DNA from: Lingula anatina
Taxonomy: Eukaryota > Brachiopoda > Lingulata > Lingulida > Lingulidae
Direction of reading: 5' to 3'
DNA length: 35,619 nt
Assembly (NCBI RefSeq): GCF_001039355.2
Contig: NW_019774892.1
Span: forward strand, 451,328 to 486,946
Shown: piece by piece, positions 12,941 through 24,600 of the stretch
How positions within the stretch are numbered: the first letter of the stretch is position 1
Layout: each line of letters starts with the position of its first letter
The notes under the pieces: generated by a model
Database searches by the model: none
What the model was told of the DNA's origin: nothing
What the model saw: only the letters and a program-made list of their open reading frames with translations
Translations under genes and position numbers: made by a program

Positions 12941-13046
12941 TCAAATACAATGCAATGTGGCTACCTTATAAAAAAAACAAGACAAAAATACAATTAATAG
13001 TTCCTTGAATATATACCCCCCCCCCAAAAAAAAATGAAAAAAAAAA

Positions 13047-13047
<1 letters not shown>

Positions 13048-13093
<46 letters not shown>
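13048..13093 (-). repeat. (AT)n microsatellite in the TIF1 3' UTR
   Basis: Uninterrupted AT dinucleotide tract starting only a few bases after the TIF1 stop codon, followed on the minus strand by short T-, A- and G-rich homopolymers (about 13017-13047). In RNA this would be a long AU-rich element immediately after the coding region. Confidence 0.9.
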
Positions 13094-13096
<3 letters not shown>

Positions 13097-13098
13097 GT

Positions 13099-13323
13099 TC
13101 AATGATAATGTATAATCTCATCAGGACTTTTCTTCCTCTTGCTGTGTCTGTGGTGCCCCCCTTCCCCAGCCTCGTGGTCTGGCCTGCTGTGGACTGATGA
13201 GGAGGGCTCATTGTGGGCCACCCTGTGATTATTCTGGAAGTTATACTCCGGGAAGTACAAATGGTGAAGATCCTCAAAGTACTTTTCTACAGTTTTACCT
13301 GCTATGCCCACAGGGGAGCCTGG
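13099..13323 (-). CDS. TIF1 exon 12: bromodomain end and C terminus
   Basis: Starts after TGATTTCAG and codes [20 protein letters not shown], the last bromodomain helix, then a His-, Ser- and basic-rich tail ending DEIIHYH. The stop TGA is at 13099-13101. The tail KRKKSPDE may add a second nuclear localisation signal. Confidence 0.92.
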   Translation of the reverse strand, partial: PGSPVGIAGKTVEKYFEDLHHLYFPEYNFQNNHRVAHNEPSSSVHSRPDHEAGEGGHHRHSKRKKSPDEIIHYH

Positions 13324-16300
13324 CTGAAATCAGAAAATTATATAATATTATAATAAACATACAGCTTATAAATATTCTGGAATAAAAACAGCATGTCAAA
13401 ATATGCATTGAGTCTGATACAGTATAGGTCCCTGTTACACATCTTGTTGATGTACCAATATATATATTGACACCTGATAAAAAATATTTCTAATAAAGCT
13501 CTCAGCAGTCATGTTTTCCTTCTTTTAAACTGAACCAAAAGATGGGAGTCTGACATGCCTGTTCATTGATGTCATGCATAATTAATCAGGTAAGGGGTTG
13601 ATCCATTGTTAGTACATAAAACGGGAACAATACCAGAGGAAGACCCCTAGAGTTCAGTTGGAAGAAGATAGTCAATGTAAGTAACATATGTTTTAAAGTA
13701 CAGTTAAAATTCTTGCAGATTTGTAAGTGTAACTGTAACAAAGCCATATGAACTAATCAAAGAGCTATTAATTTTATAACCTTTTTTAGGTATTTCTTAC
13801 TCTCCAGTAAATACAGACAACAGCCAAACCTGGCCGTCATTTTTTGTTTACTTTAACTACCCCTTACTGCCAAATAGACTTTGAGAGTAGGTATAAGTCA
13901 CTTCACCAAGTGAGAAAACTTAACCATATTAAATTCACTTTAAATGTCATGTGTAGAAAAAAATTAAAATATTCAACAATTAAGAATTTAAGAATGAGCA
14001 AACATTTGCTTTCCCATAAACCCATCAAATTTTTAATATGCATTTCTGTGTAGTGGCAAAATAAAACTTCATAGGAATATACCACTTGGTAAATGCACTA
14101 GTTGCCCAAATCCATGGTAATACAAAACAATCAAAACTTCAAGAGATTTAGATAATTACAGATTACAGTCAAAGTCACAATATTTACACATTTATATATG
14201 AAAGTACCGGTTAACAGATAACAGACAAGATACTGCACAGCTTAATTTCCCCAAGGTCACTTTATATCTTGGTGGAATTTGTTCTGTCCTCTCTGCACCC
14301 TGGCTTCAAGTTAAAGGACTCCCCTGTGTACTATCACAGGTGAGAGCAGGGGCAGATCCAGAGATATTTTCTGACAGTCTTCCAAATTATCTTTGTTGAT
14401 CCATCCTCCATTTTCCACCGTCTTCTTAAGCAAAAAATTTATACTTGTCAAAGTAAACTTCAAAATCTGACTGTCTTCCGGGAGGCCCAGAAGAGGGTCT
14501 CAATCTGCCCCTAGAGAGGACATGTTTTATATGCTAATTTCCAATACTTTCAAATTCTTCATTGTGTCATGAAATAACCATCTGTTAACACAGCTTAAAA
14601 CTATATGCCCTCATCTTGGTATAGTATTGTTATCTCACCTTCATCAAAACATACTGTTGATTATTAAGGAAAATTAACATAGGCTGTGTTCAGAACAGAA
14701 GTTATCATACTAGCAAGTTCAGAATAGAAGTTATCATACTAGCAAGATCAATCTATCTCAGCGGGGTTCTGGTTTAGGTGCAGTCAATGTAATCAGCTTG
14801 ATTGTCTGGCACGCCCCCTAATGAAACAACATGAACAACATCATGGATCACAAAGTTTTCCTGACTTTAAGTTACAAGCATGCTTGCAAGTGCGCACCAA
14901 ATTTGAGTCATGGCTCAGATCACGGCTCAACTTGGTTATGAACAGAGCCATAGTCAATGTGATAGAAGAAACATATGGTTTTAATTTCCAATTGAATTTA
15001 ATTGATATTTGACATGTTGCATGCAATTGTTATAGTACAATACCAAACAGAGGGGTAACTTTCCTAAACACCTGTGCTGCAGAAGAGAACAACAATATAG
15101 TAGACTGTCTAAAGTTCCATTTAATGCCAAGGTCCAGTATTGCCCCACCTCCATTAATCTAATATAGAGAAAGCTATTAATGAATTCACAGCCTTTGAAA
15201 GTACAGCTTTATTGGGCTTATAGAATGTTTGCTATACCACAACATTTGTTTAATTTTCAGACCAATGAATCAATATTGGATGAAAAACGTACTACTCCTG
15301 ATTACAAAAACACCTGACTCTACATGTTTGGTTTAATAATAATTACAATAAAAAATACAAGGCATATATTTAAAGCCTTAAGTGGCTCAGGCAACTGAAA
15401 AAAGCCACATGTAGAGACCACTTTATTTTAAATTTACTTGGCCAAAGTAACACTTACCATAGATCTTGATAATAGTTCCACAAACCCATTAAATGCTAAG
15501 TGGGTCAACTTGAAAAGGACTTCCCATTGTTTGTCACATCTATCACATAAGTTAATATATGCTCTGGTGTCAAGGAAAATGCATGTTCTGTTGGTGAATG
15601 TTTTAGGGAAGACACAGATGTGAGGCTCAAGAAGAAAATGAACTTAACAGGTAGTGGCAACAGCAGCTTCTCCTCAAGCCCACCATCTCTGCCTCCAATT
15701 TCTGACAAAGAAAGCCATGGCATGGTGCTCTATGTGGTAGTTTTCCTGTGCACCTACTCACTGGCCATTCTATTCCTCATTGGGTATAACATACGCAAGG
15801 ACAAACAACACCATGAAGAAGACTATGTTAAAGAGTTCCTGGACCTCCAGCAGATAGAATTAAGGAGGAGAAAGTTTCTTAAGGAGCAGTATCAACTCAC
15901 TTCAGAAGAAATACAAAATAAACTCAAAAAATTGGACAGTGCAAATGTCCAAGAGAAGAGCTGTCCAGACGTCGAGTACAATAGAAGGCACCAGACTGTA
16001 ACTTTTCTGATGCCAGAAGAAAGCTCATTCAGTGGGAAAAGTCCTAGAAAGTATAATAAAATGAACCAACTTACAACAAATGATGGAACATCGAAAGAAC
16101 TAAATGGCAGGCAGTCAGAGACCACAAATAATAACAGTACAAAGCGGGATAATATTGATAAACCCATGACTGTATCAGCAGTATGAGAAGTTTGTCCACA
16201 ATATAGATGTCAGCTTCAACAGGCCACAGATAACACCCAATGAGACAGCCAGGTATAGGATCCAGTAAACTGGTTTTCCAACCTGTTACACTGACATGCT

Positions 16301-18556
16301 ACATTAACTATGCAATTTTTTCTTAATATTGAGATTATAAGACTGTGTATTTCATTAACCTCATCCTAAATCATAATTTATTTTAGTGCAAAATGCACAT
16401 ATATAGAGAGAGAAAGGCTGTGATGAAAGGTTTTAACATTTAAAAATGTTTCCAAGTTAATTACATTTTAGTCCGTGTGTGGATGCAACAGTATTTCGAC
16501 TGTTATGATGAACTATTAATGTATGTAATTTGAAACAGAGAGAGGCAGTTCTTTGGTGACATATTTTCCCCTCTGTAGAGAGTTTTCATATTTTCTAGTC
16601 TTATTAAAAGAGATTGGGACAAAAAGCAATTGCACTAAACTTTTTTTTTTCATGAACTAATTGGTAAGAATAGAAATAACTTTAAGTTACATAAAAGATA
16701 AAAAACATTACAAAGGGAAGAAGTAACATGGAACAACCCATTTAAAAGCTCCTTTCTAGGCATCATTCTATATTCAACAGAACGACTAAGTCATCATGTA
16801 ATAAATTTAACCTTCATGCTTCGAAGGGTGTCCCTCCCAGCATAACTAAGGAATGGAGTTGTTTATATTGCACATAAGTATAAGTTTTGGCAGACCAAAA
16901 GAAAGAGAGAATATTGAATGACGGTTTTTTTTTTCAACTGATATATGTATCATTTCTGATGTGAAAGCAGAGAAATGTGCAGGTATGCACGTGAAATCCA
17001 ATAGGCAATAAAATGAACAATGATAAATTAAGAAGCTTTAAAAACTAAGCACATAATTCATTCCAACATGGTAAAAACTCAATTTCATTGTACCAGGTCT
17101 TGTTACTTATGTGCAAACGCTCATGAGGCACACCTGGGTGATGGGTGCTTAAAGATGCATATGAAGTCAATTTTTGGACACAAAAACTGACCAAATGCCA
17201 GCATATAGTTTCAAATAGCATAACTAAAAGAATTACCAAAAGATATTGTTAAATATTACCCAAAAAATTATATTCGAACGGATTTTTCTGCTAGCTTTCT
17301 ATGCTGTACAGTAGGTCAAATAAGTAGGTTAAATTTCTGACCAAAAATTTTAAGAAAGGAGCAGTCTAGAGTTCTTTTATGGTGGATCGAGTGATTTATT
17401 CAGTTTATCCCTTGGCATGTCAGCTTTATTTGAGTGATATAAGAAACTAGTAGAAGTGGTTTATATGTGTTACTGGGAATCCACGCTCCACCGATGCTTG
17501 GTTCATATGTTGTGGATGAGACCTTTTAAAGAGCACAGTTGGGGCACAGAAGGAAAGTGGCTATATTGAACATTTCATGGGGCTTTTCTAGTTTAACAAT
17601 TATAAAAATAATACATTCATATCAAGTTACAACGTTGAAAGCCAATGAGTACTGATTTACTAGAACCCATGAAATGTGATTTTTAGTGTGAAACATGAAA
17701 TTAATGATGAAATGTCCATCATTAGTTTTATCAACAAGTCCCAGGTGATGTTTAGAGATGACAGCTGTGCTGGTCAAGGTAACATTTACAGAAAAAAAAA
17801 ATAATACTTTATCCTTCAGGAACATATTTGATAAAATCATGATCTTACACATTGTCTTGAAAATACAAGTAAAAACAATATTGCCACTGAGAAAATCCTT
17901 AGTTCATTTTAGCTTCCTTACCAATGCAAGGAAATCACTGTGAAAATATATTTCAACGATGTATCTATATTTTCTTCATCAAGCTTAACATTAAGGTACT
18001 TTTTGAAATCAGACAGCTCCCATCCCACTCCAGCACCACCTCGGGGGGAAAAAAAAGAAAAAATGTGATGCTGACACAAAATAACTTTGATAAACATTTG
18101 AGCATTTTAAAAAATATCATAGGATAAAATTTTAAGAAAAATAAAACTCTGATACTGTTGGCTGTCAATTTGGCAAGGCAAGGCCTTTAAAACAACCAAT
18201 AACAAGCCAATTTCAGCAAAGTCCCTGTGCATGTTCTTGTATAATTTTGATTTAGCACAACATTATCAAATGCCAGGTACTTTTAACATATAAGATTTCA
18301 GATTCATTAGCTTAATGTTCATCGGAAACAATAATAATAACAATAATAATTTTCCTATATAAAAGCCATCGGGTGCTACAGGATGTCCTTCACACACACA
18401 TGTACAAGTGCCTTTATAACCTCCCCTAGCCAAGGGTTTTTACACACCAAAAAACCAGTCTTACAACTTTTTTCAATGGCCTTTTTTCCTACAACAACAC
18501 TTAGGGAATAGCTTTCAGTGCAACTAGTCTACAAACCTATCAATGGGTTAAGCAGT

Positions 18557-18624
<68 letters not shown>

Positions 18625-21600
18625 CTCCTATGCATACTCAAGACTTAACCACACAACTAAACATGGAGACAGAAGAGAAAACAGAAAACAGTACAATACT
18701 TACTGGATTGTAGAGTGCACAGTTCTCCAGTACCTGGTAGATATCAGAGATAAAGTCATACACACAATTGTAATGGTTGAAGTGATTGCGGGACAACTTG
18801 GACTTAATGGTGCTGAAATCCATGGGGTGCTTCACTATCTTGTGATAATTAGGAACCTAGAATAGTTCAGGAATACAATTCAGTGTCTCAGTTGTTACTT
18901 TAAAACTGCATTCTTGAACAGGTAAATTCTAACCAAAAGAGGCTCAAAATGAGATTTGGATATCTTATATCGGTCGTCCACATTTCAACATATCACAAAA
19001 AAAAAAAAAAAAAAAAAAAACAAGAAAGTTATAAACTAACAAGTGGACAAAGAACATTTTCATAGGAGATGCAGACTGAAATGATAATGAAAGGACAAAA
19101 TGTCTTCACTTACCCTACTACTGAAGGTACATGGAAGGGAAAATGTTCAAACTTACCCCATGACTAACAGGCACATGGAAGGGAGAGCTGTCTGGATGAC
19201 AGAACAAATACAGCAAAATCCTCTCACAAATCTAAAATCACAAAAATATACTTTATTATATGCATTTACTGAATGAGCATATACACCAAGCTAATATTTC
19301 AAAATATGGTTTTATATAACTGAACAAAAAGTATACTTAATCCATATAACAAAATGCATTAATGAAAATCTATTTGATCTCAACCATCTACTTGTGGATA
19401 CTATAAATACATAATAAAATACCTTCTGCTCATGACCACTTAGCCCTGAGGTAGCTTTTCTCTTCCTTTTGTTGTCTCCAGAATCTGTGGGAGTGCTGCT
19501 CCGGCTTCTGTCTGTGGTTTCCCCGGCTATAGGGTCACAGAGGCCACACACCCAGCTACCACTGAAAGAAATGGTGTTGGGGATCAGAGCTAATGAAAAT
19601 GCCTATGGCTACAGTACATAATATTGAATTCTGGGTCAAAAAATTTGTTTAATTTAAACAAGGCCTTGAGCACTGCATGTGTTATATGAGACCAGAAAGT
19701 GTCAGAATCCATATGAGATGGGGTTGAAACTCTTTATGCCACAAATATCTTCTCAGAAAGCAACACATAAGTGACAACCAAAACATGTGGAATTCATGCT
19801 GTTGTGCAACAGATTACTATTCCATAGAACTTAAACAAAAACAAGCAGAAAAATTTCCTTGGATAAATTCTGTCAGCTTTAATTTGTTGCCACAACATAC
19901 TAGTCTGCCAATTTTTCTGATACCACCCATTTTTTTCCAAACCCTGTAAAATCTGACTTGATTTTACATTAAGTCCCAAGAAAATGTTATCTCAAATGAT
20001 TTGCATAAAACTTTGTGTTAGTGGTAGAAAAACTGTTAGAATGAATACATTTATAAAACATATAATGTGCACAAATTACAATTAAAGTACTTACATGTGA
20101 ACTTAAAGATGCATTATAAACATGCTTTTCATCCAAAAAAGCAAATATATCAAAAATTGTTCAAAAGACCCATGTTGGAATCTTACTTCCTCAACTGAAC
20201 ACTAATACACACCTCAAATACATTTCATGAGAAATTCTTAAGCAAAGGTAAGGTACATCGACTCACGTTGGTGCTGTTCCAAGTTCGGGCACATGGCAGC
20301 TGAGATGGAACACTTTAGGACACTGATCACAGCACAGCAGATCCCCACCATTGTGGCAGACAGCACACCAGTCTTCATTGGGGTCTTCATCAGTGAATCC
20401 AAGGTCATTAGATTGCTGGGGTGTCTCACGCTGACTGGGGCTCACAGATAAGGGTGGAGTGAGGCTACCTTCTTCACTCTGCTGGAATGGGAACACTGGC
20501 TATTCAGATTTTGTCATCATGAAAATTGTACCATCATCATAATGGCTTACTTTCAAAAACGTTCAACATTCCTCTCAAAGAATTTCACCAGTGAGAGTTT
20601 CTCCTAAATGCAGACATGACACCACTATAACTTCACATGATCTTTCAATGAAGATTTTTAATCACAAAATAGGTTTTTTGTCATAACTGGGAAGGCAATG
20701 TTACCTGTGTCAGCAAGCCCTTGGTCATCTTAAACCCTCCACTGCTACCTGGTTGTTCACTGTCAGAATGTCTCATCTCCTCTCTGCCTTCAGAGGGGGG
20801 CCTAGAGTGCTGGTCTGTGCCAGACTGCTCTTCTGAGGAGGATTGGTCCTCTCTTAATATCTGCGGCTCAGGAAACTGAAGTGAAAAATTTACTCAGTAT
20901 TTGGAAGGATTAAATTTGTTGTATTTACTATCTACACGTTAGCAGATATATAGCACAGAGTGACACCCCACACCCACCCCCCAAAAATGCTATCACAACT
21001 TATATTTGCAAAGTCTGCATCCATCCATAAAATTTGTTCATATTTTTTCAAATACCTGGAAGCATCAAAACACATTTTTTGTCCAAGGCCATCCACAGAC
21101 CATACTGACTAACCAAATGGCCATTGCCCAAAAAACTCCTTAAGCTGCTCAACCATCTTTGAAAATATAAGCTGTCTTTTGATGTCATTGGCCATCCAAA
21201 TGATGATCTGATAACTCGCTGGTGAAAGCCATGTTGTCCTAAGTGGTCAAGAACTGCACACAATGATTTTTGCAAGGAGGCCAAATGAAAGCACTAAGCA
21301 TATCTACTGTATTAAAACACACTTACCATGGAAGGGGATGAGATTGGCTTTGGGTAATCTTGATTCACATTAAACTGAGAAAAGCTGCAACTGGGAGGTT
21401 CTCTTTTAGCCTCTGCCTTGACTTTCATCGACCTTGAATAAAGAACACCATCATATAACATTATATTCACTATGCGTAGTTAGTCGAAACATGTAGTATA
21501 TTTACTGCCACATGAAGGGCTATGCAGTTTAATTAAACATATGTATACTTTAAGTTAAGACAATCTTCACTGCAAATGATTATCAAATATCATTAAAATG

Positions 21601-24600
21601 ATAAAAGAATGAAAAGGAAATAAGAGGAATTTCAGAAGGATAAATAAACAAAACGAGCAGACTGACATACTTGCAAAAGTTTTCTCACAAGTAATAAAGT
21701 TCTATGAAACTAAATAATATGCTGCTGCATATACTGGAGGCAGACATTTGCAGTGTGAACTGAATACATGGCTGCCACAGTACTAGTAAAGCAGCCAACA
21801 TTTGCAATCATTCCAGGTTCCAGAAGGCAGAGAATTCAAGCAGAATAAGAAAAAAGCAAATAACAACAACAAAAATGCAGCTGACCATAGACAGTCACTC
21901 AGAACATGTTCAACAGTTTGTAGGCTCCTTACAATTCTCATAAGGAACCCTTAACAAGCGACCTTCCCATACATTCCTAGTTCAGGACAAACAGTGTGGG
22001 ATATGACATGGCAAACACAGTCAATATTTAGAAGTATACTATTAAATGGTGAAACTGCATAAAAGAACATGTCCATCATACTTACCTAGCATCAGGAGCT
22101 TCAGCATTGTTCATGTCATTGGAATTTGTCACAGGGGGTGTAAGGTGACCAGGATTTTGTCCTGAAAATTAGACATGATATAGAGTTTAAAATCTTCAAA
22201 TTACAAAAACATTTTACAAAACATTAGCAACTTAAAATTGAATAATCCATTATAACTGCTTCCATCAAAACTTTATATTCTGTTTGTAGTTAGATAAACA
22301 CTAACTGTAACGGTGTGGGTAACAGCTTCAATAGCTTTAAATACTAATTTAGGGGAATAATACATTTTATATTGGAACATATGTTCCATACAATAATTAT
22401 AATATATATTTTATATATTTAATTAAATAATTTTATTATCCCCATCATTATTATTTAGCAGTTTATTATATGTATAAGTTGATACCGAAAATTACCAGCA
22501 TGCTTAAAGGGATAATAACTCTTCGTATGAGATCTATATTTCACAATAAAAACATTGTGAATAACTCATAGAAATATAATATATTCTGTTGTACCACAAA
22601 AACGGCAGCTATAGCTATTATTCTGATATCTGAGCTTGTCTTTAGACCAAGTGACCTCCATTGATGGCTATACTCTGTTAAAATCTCTTAAGAGATTTTA
22701 ACAAAAAACCAAACTTTTTAGAAAAAAAACAGGGACTAACTTTGAATGTAAAAATGGATTCATTACCCATTGGTAAGTATGGGAAAATTGTTGTTTACTC
22801 CAGGAAAATTCATTTTTTGGCCGAAACGAAGAGTTATTATCCCTTTAATCAGAGAGCTATATCTATACCTATCTATTTAAATATGCCAAACCGCTTAAAC
22901 AATTTCTTCATATGCTTTGTGGTATACAAAAGTCAAGTTTCCTACCAAATATGAAGATATTAACCAGACGTCAGTTCAGCTGAAAACACACTCTTCAGAG
23001 CCCCCCTCTTCCTACCTCTCCTCAACACCCCATCACTCTCCAGATCCCCCAGTTCCTTTCATCCATCAGATACCACATCCTTTATTCACCAGACCCACTT
23101 TATGCCCCTTCCCCAACACACTAGATACCCTAAATATCAGATCTCACTCACCCCCTCTCATCATCCACAAGACCCCTTTATCCCCTTAAGCCTCCAGCTC
23201 TTAAATCACTAGACTGCCTGTTCTGCATTTCTCTCACCTGCCAGATCCTCCCTACTTACCATCTTCCTCATCCCACTTGTCAGTTCCAATGACTTATTAA
23301 ACCTCCCCATGTAGTTTACCACATGGCTACTATATGGTATGGTATACCAGGAGAGTACCACACAGACTATTTGGTACATACAATACTTCTAATATTCTCC
23401 TGTGTGTCAAGATGACAAGGAACATACCTGCCCTAGTATTTGACTGTACCAGGCCACTGTCAGGCAAACGACTTTGGGATTGTATTGGACCTGCAACAAC
23501 AACAAAAGACCTGTTAGTTAATCCAATCAGTTCAAATAATCCTACATAACATACGTAACAAAGAGGAGTGTGATTAAACAGCATGAAAACTAGCAACTAT
23601 ACATTCTGTAACTAGAGGATCAGAGAGGCGATACCGCCTCCGAATATTGTACCACCAGCTGGAGCAAGCGCATTCGTATAGACCCCCACATACACAAAAT
23701 AAGGGACACAGCCACCAGTCTTTTGCTTGACAAGCTGTAAAAATGCAATCAACAAGAATTTTCAAAATATGNCTGAAACCATGTGTACCGCCAGCGCTAA
23801 CGCTGGTGGTACAATTATCCATATGCCTATGTCTGGAAGAGTAGATAAGGGCGCATTCCCACAGATTTTAGATCAATCTATCCCGTGGGGAGTCTCACTA
23901 GATTACTGTCAGATAATCTGGCTTAAATGTCCGTCCCGCCTACTACAAGCTGTAAGGGGGTAATTAACTTCCGTGCGCAGTCGGTTGACTGCAATTTAGC
24001 GTGAACCCCCAGGGAGTTAGGTCGATCTAGTAAGATTGAGCTAAATCTCTGGAAATGCCCTCTAAAACAAGGTAATATACTACCTCCACCTAGGGACTTG
24101 TGCTGACCTGAGGATTGGTAAGGCAGCTGTGTCCTGGCAGATGCTGTCAAATCTACCACAGACTGATGTGGCATGGAAGGGGACATCTGGTTGAGCATCT
24201 TTCCACTTGACTGTACCAGAGCATACCCTAAGGATGCGCTGGGAACTCCTGTTTGCTGCTGCTGCTGTTGTTGTTGCTGCTGGAACTTCTGTTGTCGTAT
24301 ATGTTGCAGCTGACTTAATGTAATCCCACCCATGTTGTTCTTAGAGGAGTTTTCTGTCCTGTTTGGTGATATTCCACTTGGTGGATAATATGTAGATGTT
24401 GTATGGGCTGTTGCATTGTTATTGCTACTGTTTGAATAGTGAGTCAATCTGTTGGTGTGTTGTTGTTGATGTTGTTGCTGACCAGCTATGGAAGCTATGG
24501 CTGACATGGGCACAGAGGATTTGGGGTAGATTGGTCTCTGGTGGTGAGGTGGATATGGCAGTTGTTGTCTTTGAGCTTGTTGCTGCACCTTCTGCAGTTG

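Larger units (their letters stand above)
9418..13098. other. Convergent 3' flanks of the second KCTD and TIF1 genes
   Basis: No coding exon is recognisable. The left part probably holds the KCTD 3' UTR (+ strand) and the right part the TIF1 3' UTR (- strand), since the two genes converge. Several AATAAA hexamers occur on the minus strand, at 12935-12940 and 12680-12685 among others. A poly-T run lies at about 10111-10127. Confidence 0.5.
16187..18703. other. TIF1 intron 11, part upstream of the nested gene
   Basis: Probable 3' UTR of the nested gene (+ strand) and remaining AT-rich intron. No other coding exon is recognisable. A long (CA)n tract sits near the exon 11 donor. Confidence 0.5.

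Noticed and set aside
12966-13277. 103-codon minus-strand frame with Tyr-Ile repeats
   Set aside because: It is TIF1 exon 12 in the wrong phase running into the (AT)n tract.
15892-16167. 91-codon minus-strand hydrophobic frame
   Set aside because: Antisense of the nested membrane-protein gene; no splice or start context.
18518-18865. 115-codon + strand frame with a long Thr-His run
   Set aside because: Produced by the (CA)n microsatellite and the antisense of TIF1 exon 11.
20238-20429. Second minus-strand frame overlapping the PHD exon
   Set aside because: Out-of-phase shadow of TIF1 exon 8, which has all PHD zinc ligands in the other frame.
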